Notes: generated from the letters alone by a model not told the origin. A stretch of 64,000 nt of DNA from Roseovarius bejariae (GCF_009669325.1 NZ_SZWE01000001.1:310402-374401); one strand, 5' to 3'. Positions 17,148-26,281 are shown, counted from the first letter of the stretch. Numbers and translations are program-made.

Positions 17148-17234
17148 TCTATGAATTTGCCTCACGCCACCACATATGACAGGAAGCAGGCAACTGGCGG
17201 GGATGTTCCGCCAAAACCGTTTGAAAGGCGCGAC

Positions 17235-18245
17235 ATGAGCAACGCACTCAGCAAGATGATGGAAACCCGCGACTGGATTCTCGCGGACGGGGCGACGGGC
17301 ACCAACCTGTTCAACATGGGCCTGGAGTCGGGCGATGCCCCGGAATTGTGGAATGATCAGCACCCCGACCGGATCAAGAAACTGTATACGCTTGCCGTGG
17401 ACGCAGGCAGCGACCTGTTTTTGACCAATTCATTCGGCGGTAATGCCGCGCGCCTGAAGCTGCATGGTGCCGAGAAGCGGGCACGTGAACTGTCCCGCAT
17501 GGCCGCCGAGATTGGCCGTGACGTGGCCGATGCCAAGGATCGCGACATTGTCGTGGCCGGATCGGTCGGGCCCACCGGCGAGATCATGGCACCGATGGGC
17601 GAGTTGACCCACGAGATCGCCGTCGAGATTTTCCACGAACAGGCCGACGGTCTGAAAGAGGGCGGCGCGGATGTCCTGTGGCTGGAAACGATCAGCGCGC
17701 CCGAGGAATACAAGGCCGCAGCCGAAGCTTTCAAACTGGCCGGGATGCCGTGGTGCGGGACCATGAGTTTCGACACGGCGGGGCGCACGATGATGGGGGT
17801 CACCTCGGCCGATATGGTCACCATGGTCGATAAGCTCGAAAACCCGCCGCTGGCCTTCGGGGCGAACTGTGGCGTGGGCGCCGCGGATCTGATGCGCACG
17901 GTTATGGGCTTTGTCGCGCAAGGCACCGAGCGCCCGGTGATCGCCAAGGGCAATGCGGGGATTCCCAAGTACGTGGATGGGCATATCCATTACGACGGCA
18001 CCCCGGAACTGATGGCCGAGTATGCCGTTCTGGCGCGCGATGCCGGGGCCACGATCATCGGCGGCTGCTGTGGCACCATGCCCGAACACCTGTCGCATAT
18101 GCGCGAGGCGCTGGAAACGCGCCCCCGGGGTGAGCGCCCGACGCTGGAAGAGGTGGCCGAGAAGCTGGGCGGCTTTTCTTCGGCGGCGGATGGCACCGGC
18201 GAGGACGACACGCCCAAACGACGCACGCGCCGTCGCCGGGGCTAA
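17235..18245 (+). CDS. bmt: Homocysteine S-methyltransferase domain protein (split MetH / Bmt)
   Basis: A 336-residue zinc methyltransferase. It starts MSNALSKMMETRDWILADGATGTNLF and carries the three zinc-binding cysteines in GANCGVGA (near 211) and GGCCGT (near 275). Family members transfer a methyl group to homocysteine from betaine or from methylcobalamin. Full-length MetH carries this as its first module; here the protein ends after the module with an Arg-rich tail (KRRTRRRRG). A separate corrinoid protein is encoded 1.3 kb away, so this is probably the homocysteine-binding part of a split methionine synthase. The ATG at 17235 has GAAAGG upstream. It converges on the next gene with three bases of overlap. 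Confidence 0.9.
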   Translation: MSNALSKMMETRDWILADGATGTNLFNMGLESGDAPELWNDQHPDRIKKLYTLAVDAGSDLFLTNSFGGNAARLKLHGAEKRARELSRMAAEIGRDVADAKDRDIVVAGSVGPTGEIMAPMGELTHEIAVEIFHEQADGLKEGGADVLWLETISAPEEYKAAAEAFKLAGMPWCGTMSFDTAGRTMMGVTSADMVTMVDKLENPPLAFGANCGVGAADLMRTVMGFVAQGTERPVIAKGNAGIPKYVDGHIHYDGTPELMAEYAVLARDAGATIIGGCCGTMPEHLSHMREALETRPRGERPTLEEVAEKLGGFSSAADGTGEDDTPKRRTRRRRG

Positions 18246-19315
18246 AGCAGCGAAAGCTGATCGCCGGGTTGCGGCGGGGGCTTGAAGAGATCGCAGCGCA
18301 GTTTCGGCTGCGCGCGATCCAGGCCCAGTTTGCTGGCCGCCACCTCGAAGCGGCGGGCGATCATCCGGGCATATTCACCGCTGCCACGCATCCGGTGCCC
18401 CCAATTCGACGAATAATCCTCGCCGTCGTGCATCTCGCGCACACGCGCCATGACGCGCACCGCCCTGTCGGGATAATGCGTGGACAGCCATTCGCGGAAC
18501 AACGGCGACACCTCCAATGGCAGGCGCAGCATGATCCAGGAGGCCGCCGAGGCCCCCGCCCCCTGCCCGGCTTTCAGCAAGGATTCGATCTCGTGATCCG
18601 TCAGGCCCGGAACGACGGGCGAGGTCATCACGCGGACCGGCACCCCGGCCTCTGCCAGTCGTTCGATAGTGAGAAGGCGGCGCTTGGGGGATGGTGCGCG
18701 CGGCTCCATCCGGCGCGAGAGCACGGGATCAAGCGTTGTGAGCGAGATCCCCACGCGGACCAACCCACGGGCCGCCATATCCGAGAGAATATCAAGGTCA
18801 CGCTCGATCAGCGTCCCCTTGGTGACGATCGCCACCGGATGATTGAAACGGTCCAGAACCCCAAGGCACGACCGGGTGACGTCATACCTGTCTTCGAGGG
18901 GTTGGTAGGGGTCGGTATTGGTGCCGATGGCCAGGGGCGCAACACGGTAGCGCGGGGCGCGTAATTCCCGCTCCAGAACGGTCGCGGCCTCGGGGCGTGC
19001 GATGAGGCGGGTTTCGAAATCCAATCCCGGCGACATGCCAAGCCAGGCATGGGTCGGGCGGGCAAAGCAATATATGCAGCCGTGCTCACAGCCCCGATAG
19101 GGATTGATCGAACGGTCGAACGGCAAATCAGGGGACTTGTTGTAGGTGATCAACGTCCGGGGACGCTCAAGACTGACATCGGTACGCAGGGGTGCGCTGC
19201 CCGGATCGCAGGGGTCATACTCCCGCTGGTGGCGTTCGAACCGGCTTGCCGCGTTGGATGTCGCCCCCCGTCCCGGGCAACGCAGGCTTGGATCGAGTGT
19301 GATTGGGCGCGACAT
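18242..19315 (-). CDS. PA0069-family radical SAM protein
   Basis: A 357-residue protein with the radical SAM cluster motif CEHGCIYCFARP near residues 76-87 and the family opening SRPITLDPSLRCPGRGATSN. The order matches PA0069-like (SPL-related) radical SAM proteins. Their function is not established; similarity to spore photoproduct lyase hints at nucleic-acid photoproduct chemistry. The start at 19315 is preferred over a longer frame because the conserved N-terminus begins there. It sits on the opposite strand between the two split-MetH genes. Confidence 0.88.
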   Translation of the reverse strand: MSRPITLDPSLRCPGRGATSNAASRFERHQREYDPCDPGSAPLRTDVSLERPRTLITYNKSPDLPFDRSINPYRGCEHGCIYCFARPTHAWLGMSPGLDFETRLIARPEAATVLERELRAPRYRVAPLAIGTNTDPYQPLEDRYDVTRSCLGVLDRFNHPVAIVTKGTLIERDLDILSDMAARGLVRVGISLTTLDPVLSRRMEPRAPSPKRRLLTIERLAEAGVPVRVMTSPVVPGLTDHEIESLLKAGQGAGASAASWIMLRLPLEVSPLFREWLSTHYPDRAVRVMARVREMHDGEDYSSNWGHRMRGSGEYARMIARRFEVAASKLGLDRAQPKLRCDLFKPPPQPGDQLSLL

Positions 19316-19429
19316 TCCGACAAGATGGAACATTTTGGGAACATTTGCAACAAGCCCATATAGATCATGAAGGTTTTTCGAAGGTATCGGCCCGCAGAAA
19401 GGGGTAAAAGTCGGAACAAGCGCGGCCAA

Positions 19430-19459
19430 TGTCGCAATTCGGAAAGTTGCGATGCGACA
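19430..19459. promoter_or_regulatory. Inverted repeat upstream of corrinoid protein gene
   Basis: TGTCGCA (19430-19436) and TGCGACA (19453-19459) with a 16-base spacer lie in the divergent promoter region between the radical SAM and corrinoid protein genes. Possible operator; unproven. Confidence 0.3.
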
Positions 19460-19527
19460 AATTGACGAAAGCTCACACAAGACTCAATCGCGCCATTGGG
19501 GCGCCACAGATATCAAGGAAACCGCTC

Positions 19528-20232
19528 ATGTCTGACGAAGAAGACGACATCATCCTGTCGGAACTGGACGACGAGGAACTTGTCCAGCAGATGTGGGACG
19601 ACCTTTACGACGGTCTGAAAGAAGAGATCGAAGAAGGCGTCAATATCCTGCTTGAGCGCGGTTGGGCGCCCTACAAGATCCTCACCGAGGCGCTTGTTGG
19701 TGGCATGACCATCGTCGGAAAGGACTTCCGCGACGGAATCCTGTTCGTCCCCGAGGTGCTTCTGGCCGCGAACGCCATGAAAGCGGGCATGTCGATCCTC
19801 AAGCCGCTGCTGGCCGAAACCGGCGCGCCGCGCGTAGGCTCGATGGTGATCGGCACCGTGAAGGGCGACATCCACGACATCGGCAAGAACCTCGTGTCGA
19901 TGATGATGGAAGGCGCGGGTTTCGAAGTGGTCGACATCGGCATCAACAACCCGGTCGAAAACTACCTCGAAGCGCTTGAAGAGCATAAGCCGGACATCCT
20001 GGGTATGTCGGCCCTGCTGACCACAACTATGCCCTATATGAAGGTCGTGATCGACACCATGGTCGAACAGGGCATCCGCGATGACTATGTTGTCTTGGTG
20101 GGTGGCGCGCCCCTCAACGAGGAATTCGGCAAGGCCATCGGCGCCGATGCATATTGCCGCGATGCGGCCGTGGCCGTGGAAACCGCCAAGGATTACTGTG
20201 GCCGCAAGCACAACCAGGGCGCCACGGGCTAA
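19528..20232 (+). CDS. Corrinoid (B12)-binding methyltransferase protein
   Basis: A 234-residue protein with a helical cap (about 20-95) and a Rossmann B12-binding domain. The signature DIHDIGKN near residue 113 supplies the lower-ligand histidine, and VGGAPLNEEF lies near 195. This is the MetH/MtbC corrinoid module as an independent protein. With the nearby Bmt module it probably forms a split methionine synthase, as described for Roseobacter relatives; use with a methylamine or betaine methyltransferase is the alternative. The ATG at 19528 has AAGGAA upstream and a strong terminator follows the gene. Confidence 0.93.
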   Translation: MSDEEDDIILSELDDEELVQQMWDDLYDGLKEEIEEGVNILLERGWAPYKILTEALVGGMTIVGKDFRDGILFVPEVLLAANAMKAGMSILKPLLAETGAPRVGSMVIGTVKGDIHDIGKNLVSMMMEGAGFEVVDIGINNPVENYLEALEEHKPDILGMSALLTTTMPYMKVVIDTMVEQGIRDDYVVLVGGAPLNEEFGKAIGADAYCRDAAVAVETAKDYCGRKHNQGATG

Positions 20233-20256
20233 CGCCCTGCTGCATGTGCGAGATCG

Positions 20257-20291
20257 AAAACCCTTCCCATGGTGGAAGGGTTTTCTTTTTC
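20257..20291 (+). terminator. Rho-independent terminator of corrinoid protein gene
   Basis: AAAACCCTTCC (20257-20267) pairs with GGAAGGGTTTT (20274-20284), loop CATGGT, followed by a T-rich run to 20291. Confidence 0.95.
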
Positions 20292-20328
20292 AGGCGCGCT
20301 GCATATCTTTTGTGCAAGGGATAATGCC

Positions 20329-20544
20329 ATGTCGCTGGATCGTTTCGTTCTGATCGTCGTTTGCGTCGTCGCTGGCTTTGCGGCAACCGTTTGGCTAGTG
20401 GGCCTTCTGATCGCGGCCATGAACCTGCCTTTCGGCTGGCTCGCCCTGGTCCCCGCGGCAGTCGTTGGCTACGTGATCTACCGCGTGATCGACGAGCGCC
20501 TGAGCAGCGCCGAAGACGATTATTACGACAAGATGGATCATTGA
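20329..20544 (+). CDS. Small two-helix membrane protein, unknown
   Basis: A 71-residue protein starting MSLDRFVLIVVCVVAGFAA. Hydrophobic segments at about 5-30 and 33-52 are followed by an acidic C-terminal tail (DERLSSAEDDYYDKMDH). AAGGG precedes the ATG at 20329. It ends one base before the YbjQ gene, so the two are cotranscribed. I do not recognise the family. Confidence 0.75.
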   Translation: MSLDRFVLIVVCVVAGFAATVWLVGLLIAAMNLPFGWLALVPAAVVGYVIYRVIDERLSSAEDDYYDKMDH

Positions 20545-20545
20545 A

Positions 20546-20869
20546 ATGTTGCATGTCACGAGACCGGACATCGCCGGGCACAAGGTGGTTGAAACCATTG
20601 GCCTCGTGCGCGGATCGACCGTGCGGGCCAAGCATCTGGGCACCGATATCGTCGCTGGCCTGAAAAACCTCGTGGGCGGCGAGATGAGAGGCTACTCCTC
20701 GCTCATGGCCGGGGCGCGTGAACAGGCCATCGACCGGATGCTGGAAGAGGCGCGCCGCAAGGGGGCTGATGCGGTGGTCTCGCTTCGGATGGAAACCTCG
20801 TCGATCATGGGCGGGGCCTCGGAAATCGTGGCCTATGGAACGGCGGTGCGTCTTGCCCCTGCCTCCTGA
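20546..20869 (+). CDS. ybjQ: YbjQ / UPF0145 family protein
   Basis: A 107-residue pentameric-fold protein family (DUF74, formerly called heavy-metal binding). Diagnostic segments are GLVRGSTVRAKHLG, MRGYSSLMAGAREQAIDRM and NAV-type core GADAVVSLRMETSSI. Function is unknown. It follows the small membrane protein with one base between them and overlaps the DUF1638 gene, so the three form one operon. Confidence 0.93.
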   Translation: MLHVTRPDIAGHKVVETIGLVRGSTVRAKHLGTDIVAGLKNLVGGEMRGYSSLMAGAREQAIDRMLEEARRKGADAVVSLRMETSSIMGGASEIVAYGTAVRLAPAS

Positions 20870-21503
20870 GAACATCCTGACCGAAGACGGCTTTGCCGAA
20901 ACCGGGGCGCGCGGGCGCATCCTGCTGATTGCCTGCGGGGCCTTGGCGCATGAAATCCTTGCGCTCAAGCGTCTGAACGGTTGGGACCACATGGACCTGC
21001 AATGCCTGCCCGCCAAGCTGCATCTCTACCCCGAACGTATCCCGCAAGCGGTGGAAGATGCGGTTACGGAACACGGTAACAGATATGACCGCATCTTCGT
21101 GGTCTACGCCGATTGCGGGACCGGCGGGTTGTTACAGGCCAAATGCGCCGACCTGGGCGTCGAGATGGTGGAAGGCCCACATTGCTATGCCTTCTTCGAA
21201 GGCAACGCCGCCTTCGCCGCCCATGGCGACGAAGAAATTTCCGCCTTTTACCTCACCGACTTCCTCGTCAAGCAATTCGACGCGTTCGTCTGGAAGCCCA
21301 TGGGCCTCGACCGGCACCCCGAGTTGCGCGATATGGTCTTCGGCAACTACACCAAGCTGGTCTATCAGGCCCAGACCGACAACCCGGACCTGCGCGCCAA
21401 GGCCGAGGCCTGCGCCGCGCGGCTGGGGCTGGACTATGAATACCGCTTCACCGGTTACGGCGATCTGGCCGTGGCGCTCGAAAAGCAGGCCGAAAAGACC
21501 TGA
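20835..21503 (+). CDS. DUF1638 family protein
   Basis: A 222-residue protein from the ATG at 20835; a TTG at 20853 would give 216 residues and begins nearer the conserved part, so the start is uncertain. Conserved-looking motifs are LIACGALAHEI, YADCGTGG, and HCYAFFEGN. DUF1638 proteins often occur near corrinoid-dependent methyltransferases, and here a corrinoid protein gene lies 0.6 kb upstream. Several Cys/His positions could bind metal. Its precise activity is unknown. Confidence 0.85.
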   Translation: MERRCVLPLPPENILTEDGFAETGARGRILLIACGALAHEILALKRLNGWDHMDLQCLPAKLHLYPERIPQAVEDAVTEHGNRYDRIFVVYADCGTGGLLQAKCADLGVEMVEGPHCYAFFEGNAAFAAHGDEEISAFYLTDFLVKQFDAFVWKPMGLDRHPELRDMVFGNYTKLVYQAQTDNPDLRAKAEACAARLGLDYEYRFTGYGDLAVALEKQAEKT

Positions 21504-21536
21504 CACCCTTCATCTTTCCCGAAATACTCCGGGGGG

Positions 21537-21582
21537 TTTGGGCCGTCTTGCAATCGCTCCGGCGGAGCGATTGAGGCCCAAA
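21537..21582. repeat. Nested double hairpin in convergent intergenic region
   Basis: Outer arms TTTGGGCC (21537-21544) and GGCCCAAA (21575-21582) enclose an inner perfect hairpin AATCGCTCC-GGC-GGAGCGATT (21552-21572). It lies between DUF1638 and sufE, which converge. It may act as a bidirectional terminator or be a dispersed palindromic element. Confidence 0.75.
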
Positions 21583-21646
21583 CGGGGCAGCGCCCCTCAT
21601 TCAAACCAACCTGTGCGGCGCAGCCGCGCCATTTGGACAGGCCCGG

Positions 21647-22057
21647 TCAAGCCGCTTCCGCCGCCACCATGCGAATCCGTTCGATCATCGCGCGCAATCC
21701 GTTGGACCGCTGCGCCGAGAGGTGATCGTTGAGACCGAGGCGGGACAACTCGCCCGGTGCGTCCACCTTTGGCACCTCCGCGACCGGAAGGTCATTGTAA
21801 AGCGCGCGCAGAACGGAAATCAGCCCGCGGACGATCATTGCGTCGCTGTCACCCTCGAAGGAAAATACCCCGCCCTCGATCTTGGGGTGAAGCCAGACCT
21901 GGCTGGCGCAGCCCTCGACCTTAGTGGCAGGCACCTTGAGCGCGTCGTCCAGCGGTTCCATCGCCTTGCCGTGGTCGATCACGTAACGATAGCGATCTTC
22001 CCAATCCTCGAGGAACTCGAAATCGGCAACGATATTTTCAAAGGCGTCCTGGGCCAT
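21647..22057 (-). CDS. sufE: SufE-family sulfur acceptor
   Basis: A 136-residue protein with the SufE active site KVEGCASQVW, Cys50 being the sulfur acceptor from SufS, in the pathway of Fe-S cluster assembly. The N-terminal helix region (FENIVADFEFLEDWEDRYRY) is typical. No suf genes adjoin it, which is common in this group. It diverges from a lipoprotein gene. Confidence 0.94.
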   Translation of the reverse strand: MAQDAFENIVADFEFLEDWEDRYRYVIDHGKAMEPLDDALKVPATKVEGCASQVWLHPKIEGGVFSFEGDSDAMIVRGLISVLRALYNDLPVAEVPKVDAPGELSRLGLNDHLSAQRSNGLRAMIERIRMVAAEAA

Positions 22058-22183
22058 GTCCTACTCCGATATTGCTTACCTCAAGAGGTAAGGCTGGCAT
22101 CGTTGAAGGTCCAGAGCCAGCTTGCACCTTTTCAAGGGGCGCATGATAGGGTACTCGGGACAAAAGAGACAAAGGCGGTTGCG

Positions 22184-22714
22184 ATGCGGACCCTTCTTTC
22201 CCTTCTCGTGATTTCTTCGATGGCCCTGGCGGGCTGTAGCGGCTGGCGCGATTCGCGCGTGAACCCGTCCAACTGGTTCGGCAAAAGCGAACCACGGCGC
22301 GTCGTGAAGGCCGATGGCACCGAAGAGGTGAATCCGCTGATCCCCGAACGTACGGGCATTTTCGACAAGCGCCCCGAGGATGAGAGTTATGAAGGGACGC
22401 CCGTGGATCAGATCACGGCCCTGAGCATCGAGCGGACCCCCGGCGGGGCCATCGTCCGGGCGACGGGTCTGACCCTGCGGCAAGAGGCCTTCGATGCCCG
22501 TCTGGTCGATGTGAACGGCGAGGACGATGACCTGACGCCGGTGGACGGTGTGTTGACCTTCCGCCTGTCGGCGGTTCAGTCCCGGGTGGCCCCGCAAGGC
22601 CCTGAGCGGACCCGCCGCGTGCACGTCGGGCGTTTCATTTCGAAACAGACGCTCGCCGAGACCCGCGCGATCCGCGTGGTGGCCGCCCGCAACGAGCGTG
22701 TCTCGCGGCGCTGA
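22184..22714 (+). CDS. Hypothetical lipoprotein
   Basis: A 176-residue protein with a lipoprotein signal: MRTLLSLLVISSMALAGC, lipobox LAGC with Cys18. The mature part is polar and contains no motif I recognise; a strand-rich segment (GGAIVRATGLTLRQEAFDARL) lies in the middle. It is probably anchored in the outer membrane or periplasmic face. It converges on rnd. Confidence 0.85.
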   Translation: MRTLLSLLVISSMALAGCSGWRDSRVNPSNWFGKSEPRRVVKADGTEEVNPLIPERTGIFDKRPEDESYEGTPVDQITALSIERTPGGAIVRATGLTLRQEAFDARLVDVNGEDDDLTPVDGVLTFRLSAVQSRVAPQGPERTRRVHVGRFISKQTLAETRAIRVVAARNERVSRR

Positions 22715-22720
22715 AAACCC

Positions 22721-23878
22721 TTACAGTTCGACGGTCTTGATCGCCCCGCCCTTGGCGGCGAGGGCGATTTCCCCGTCACACAGGCGCATCGCGTCCTGCC
22801 CGAAGACATCGTGGCGCCAGCCGTGCAATGCGGGCACATCGCGCAGGCCCGCGGCCAAAGCATCCAGATCCGCCGCGCTGGCAATCAGCTTCGAGGCCAC
22901 GCCGTAGCTTTCCGTCTTGGCCTTGAGCAGCACGCGCAAGAGGTCGGCCAAGGCCGGGTTGACCTGTAGTTTCTCGCGACTGCGGTCGGGTTTGGGCATC
23001 TCCGCAGGCGGGCAATTCATGCCGTCTTCGACGGCCTTCAGGATTCCATCGGCCACCTCGCCCTTGCGCGCCTCGCGCAGAAGCAGACGGGAGCGCGACA
23101 GATCCTTGTGTGACGTGGGTTTTGTCGAGGCCAGCTCGACAAGTGCGTCATCCTTGAAGACCCGGTTGCGCGGGATATTGCGGGATTGCGCGTGCCCCTC
23201 GCGGAAGCGGGCCAATTCGCGGACAATGGCAAGGAACTTGGGTGAGGTATTGCGGGTTTTCACGCGCTTCCACGCCTCGTCGGGTTTCACGACATAGGTC
23301 TCGCCATCGGTCAGCGATTGCAGTTCTTCGGCGACCCATGCCGCCCGACCCGTTTCATCAAGTTTCTTTGCAAGGAATTCGTATATCTGGCGCAGGTGCG
23401 TGACATCCGCCACGGCGTATTTCTTTTGCGCCTCGGTCAGGGGGCGGCGCGACCAATCGGTGAAGCGCGAACTTTTATCGAGCTGCTGTTTGGCGATCTT
23501 GCGAACCAGCGTTTCATACCCCGCCTGATCCCCGAAGCCACAGACCATGGCCGCGACCTGAGTGTCGAAAAGCGGCGTGGGAATCACGCCCGCGTCGACA
23601 TAGAAAATCTCAAGGTCCTGACGGGCCGCGTGGAAGACCTTGACCACCGAGGTATCGCGGAAAAGGTCATACAGCGGTTCGAGGGACAGGTCGTTATCCA
23701 GAGGGTCCACCAGCACCGCGTTGCTGTCGTCCTTGCCCGGCATGGCCAGTTGCACGAGGCAGAGCTTGGAATAATAGGTGCGCTCGCGCAGGAATTCGGT
23801 ATCGACGGTGACGTAATCTTGTTTCGCGGCCTCGGCGCAGAAATCGGCAAGCTCTTGGGTGGTGGTCAGGGTTCTCAT
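22721..23878 (-). CDS. rnd: Ribonuclease D
   Basis: A 385-residue 3'-5' exoribonuclease involved in tRNA 3'-end maturation. The DEDD catalytic residues begin with VTVDTEFLRER near residue 20 and continue through KVFHAARQDLEIF and VADVTHLRQIYEFL (DEDDy tyrosine region). An HRDC domain follows in the C-terminal half (FLAIVRELARFREGHAQSRN). Length is typical. It stands alone on the minus strand. Confidence 0.95.
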   Translation of the reverse strand: MRTLTTTQELADFCAEAAKQDYVTVDTEFLRERTYYSKLCLVQLAMPGKDDSNAVLVDPLDNDLSLEPLYDLFRDTSVVKVFHAARQDLEIFYVDAGVIPTPLFDTQVAAMVCGFGDQAGYETLVRKIAKQQLDKSSRFTDWSRRPLTEAQKKYAVADVTHLRQIYEFLAKKLDETGRAAWVAEELQSLTDGETYVVKPDEAWKRVKTRNTSPKFLAIVRELARFREGHAQSRNIPRNRVFKDDALVELASTKPTSHKDLSRSRLLLREARKGEVADGILKAVEDGMNCPPAEMPKPDRSREKLQVNPALADLLRVLLKAKTESYGVASKLIASAADLDALAAGLRDVPALHGWRHDVFGQDAMRLCDGEIALAAKGGAIKTVEL

Positions 23879-23978
23879 AAACGGCTTTTCTGTTCAGGGG
23901 TTGTGACGCGCGGCGCGCCTGTTTCCCTCCGGTATAGGGAAAGACAGGGGCAATGGAAATGCCCCTGCCCCGAATGGC

Positions 23979-24569
23979 CTAAAGGTAGATCGGGTTGCGA
24001 TCGCCCTGGGCAAAGCGGCGCAGGACAGCCGGGTACAGCTTGTGCTCTTGGGTCAGGACACGCGCCGCGAGGGTATCGGGCGTATCGTCAGGCCGGATAG
24101 GGACACGGGCCTGACCGAGGATGGGGCCATCGTCCAGTTCGGGGGTGACCTCATGCACGGTACAACCGGCCTCGGCATCGCCCGCCTCGATGGCGCGGGC
24201 GTGGGTGTGGAGGCCACGGTACTTGGGCAGTAGCGAGGGGTGGATATTGAGCATCCGGCCCCTGAAAGCATCGATGAAAACAGGGGTCAGGATGCGCATG
24301 AACCCGGCAAGGCAGACGATGTCGGGATCATGTGGCTCAAGCGCGGAAATCAGCGCCTTTTCAAAGGCTTCCCGGTCACCTTTAAAATCCCTGTGGTCAA
24401 CGACTTCGGTCGCGATGCCCCGGTCGGCCGCCTTTTGGAGCCCGCCCGCATCGGCGCTGTTGGCCAGCACCACGGCGGGCCGCGCGGGGTGGTCGCCCGT
24501 CATGCTATCGACCAACGAGACCATGTTTGACCCGCCGCCCGAGATCAGGATGGCGACCCGCTTGCTCAC
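23979..24569 (-). CDS. purN: Phosphoribosylglycinamide formyltransferase
   Basis: A 196-residue GART that transfers formyl from 10-formyl-THF to GAR in purine synthesis. It starts [12 protein letters not shown] after a GTG start and carries [32 protein letters not shown] catalytic Asn-His and the DDGPILGQ segment with the catalytic Asp. The GTG overlaps the purM stop by four bases (GTGA), so the two are coupled. Confidence 0.97.
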   Translation of the reverse strand: MSKRVAILISGGGSNMVSLVDSMTGDHPARPAVVLANSADAGGLQKAADRGIATEVVDHRDFKGDREAFEKALISALEPHDPDIVCLAGFMRILTPVFIDAFRGRMLNIHPSLLPKYRGLHTHARAIEAGDAEAGCTVHEVTPELDDGPILGQARVPIRPDDTPDTLAARVLTQEHKLYPAVLRRFAQGDRNPIYL

Positions 24570-25612
24570 GCAAGCGCCCCACTGTAGCGGACGCCCGCGC
24601 CCTTGGTGACGGTGCCCAGTTGCGCGACGGTTTCCCCTTCGGCCTCAAGCAGGGTCACAAGGTCGGTCACGTGGTCTGGTTTCACGACGAGGATCATGCC
24701 GATGCCGCAGTTGAAGGTCTTGAGCATCTCCGCCTCGGCCATACCACCCGTGGCTTGCAACCATTTGAAAACAGGTGGCAATTCCCATGTGGAAAGGTCT
24801 ACATCCGCGCCCAGATCATCGGGCAGGACGCGCGGCAGGTTCTCGGTCAGGCCGCCGCCGGTGATATGGGCCAAGGCATGCACGCCCCCTGCCCGGACAG
24901 CCGCAAGCGCCTGTTTGACGTAAAGCCGGGTGGGCGTCAGCAAGGCCGCACCAAGGGTGCCGTCGGCCCATGGGCAATCGGCGTCCCAGCCAAGGCCCGA
25001 AATCTCCACCAGCTTGCGCACCAGCGAATAGCCATTGGAATGAACTCCGTCGCTGGCCAGCCCCAGAAGCACGTCGCCTTCCGAGACACCGGCGGGCAGG
25101 TCCGCGCCGCGCTCCATGGCGCCCACGGAGAACCCCGCAAGGTCGAAATCGCCCTCGGGGTACATGCCCGGCATTTCCGCCGTTTCGCCGCCGATCAGGG
25201 CACAGCCCGACAGCTCACAGCCCTTGGCGATGCCTTCGATGATCCGCGCGGCGGTCTCGGTTTCCAGTTTTCCGGTGGCGAAATAATCGAGGAAAAACAG
25301 GGGTTCAGCGCCTTGGCAAACCAGATCGTTGACGCACATCGCCACCAGATCGACGCCCACGCCATCGACATTGCCGGTATCAATCGCGATGCGCAGCTTG
25401 GTGCCCACGCCATCGGTGGCGCCAACGAGGATGGGGTCGGTATATCCGGCGGCCTTGAGATCGAAGAGCGCGCCGAAGCCGCCCAGCCCGGCCATGACGC
25501 CGGGGCGGTTGGTGCGTTTGGCGGCGGGTTTGATCCGGTCGACAAGGGCGTTGCCCGCGTCGATATCCACGCCTGCATCCGAATAGGTGATGCCGTTCTT
25601 GCCGTCGCTCAT
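24566..25612 (-). CDS. purM: AIR synthetase
   Basis: A 348-residue phosphoribosylformylglycinamidine cyclo-ligase starting [20 protein letters not shown]. The family motifs [10 protein letters not shown] and [11 protein letters not shown] are present. A TTG two codons upstream is less likely than the ATG at 25612, which follows AAAGGG. It heads the purM-purN operon, separate from purCSQ. Confidence 0.97.
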   Translation of the reverse strand: MSDGKNGITYSDAGVDIDAGNALVDRIKPAAKRTNRPGVMAGLGGFGALFDLKAAGYTDPILVGATDGVGTKLRIAIDTGNVDGVGVDLVAMCVNDLVCQGAEPLFFLDYFATGKLETETAARIIEGIAKGCELSGCALIGGETAEMPGMYPEGDFDLAGFSVGAMERGADLPAGVSEGDVLLGLASDGVHSNGYSLVRKLVEISGLGWDADCPWADGTLGAALLTPTRLYVKQALAAVRAGGVHALAHITGGGLTENLPRVLPDDLGADVDLSTWELPPVFKWLQATGGMAEAEMLKTFNCGIGMILVVKPDHVTDLVTLLEAEGETVAQLGTVTKGAGVRYSGALA

Positions 25613-25862
25613 GTCCAAGCCCTTTGCCGTAATCCCTGCGCGCGGGATTAGCCGATGTCAGGGGGGATGAAAAGCGCCTTGGGGCGCGCAGCGGCGCGAA
25701 TCGCGGTTAACGCGTTGAAAGGCCGCGAAAATGGCCTGCCGGTGCCACGTCGGTATTTTATCGGTATTGCGTCGGTGCGGGATCGGAGCAGGAGTTCAAT
25801 GAACAGGGCGTACGCTGCTTGCTTGACCGACCTGCCCCATCTGCTAATGACAGTCACAGGTC

Positions 25863-25939
25863 GGGCCTGTAGCTCAATTGGTTAGAGCAGAGCGCTCATA
25901 ACGCTTTGGTTGGGGGTTCGAGTCCCTCCGGGCCTACCA
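25863..25939 (+). tRNA. tRNA with CAU anticodon, probably tRNA-Ile2 (lysidine type)
   Basis: A 77-nt cloverleaf with encoded CCA. The anticodon loop CTCATAA gives CAU, so it is elongator Met or lysidine-modified Ile. The acceptor stem has C4-G69 and C5-G68, which are the TilS-positive determinants known from E. coli, so I favour Ile2. The stem also has two G-U pairs. It is followed after 23 bases by the SH3 lipoprotein gene. Confidence 0.85.
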
Positions 25940-25962
25940 TGATTAGGAAGCAGGAAGACGTC

Positions 25963-26268
25963 ATGCGCAAAACAGCCCTGTCCCTTGTCGCGTTCGCCCT
26001 GCTATCGGCTTGTGCCGATACGACGCCGGCGGCCATGGTCCAACAAGACCGGCTCGAGGTCTTTGGCGTGGAAGACGGTGATATGCTGAAGCTGCGGGCC
26101 GGGCCCGGAACGGGGTTTGACACGATTGTCGGCCTGCCCAACGGCACAATGGTTCGCGTGCGAAACTGTTCCCGCGTGGGCGGCACGCGGTGGTGCGAGG
26201 CCGCATTGGACCGGGCGCCGGGGCTGCGCGGCTATGTGTCGGAGACCTATCTGCGATCGCCCGGCTGA
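25963..26268 (+). CDS. SH3-domain lipoprotein
   Basis: A 101-residue protein with signal MRKTALSLVAFALLSAC, lipobox LSAC at Cys17. It is followed by a bacterial SH3 (SH3_3) domain (LKLRAGPGTGFDTIVGLPNG through RGYVSETYL). Such domains bind peptidoglycan or cell-wall peptides. AGGAAG precedes the ATG at 25963. It starts 23 bases after the tRNA, and could be transcribed with it. Confidence 0.88.
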   Translation: MRKTALSLVAFALLSACADTTPAAMVQQDRLEVFGVEDGDMLKLRAGPGTGFDTIVGLPNGTMVRVRNCSRVGGTRWCEAALDRAPGLRGYVSETYLRSPG

Positions 26269-26281
26269 TTGGTGCCAGGCG

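Noticed and set aside
17114..17234. SAM-II riboswitch before the homocysteine methyltransferase gene
   Set aside because: GATTTGAACCGCTTGCA is similar to part of the SAM-II core, but the closing stem and the downstream pseudoknot segment are not recognisable.
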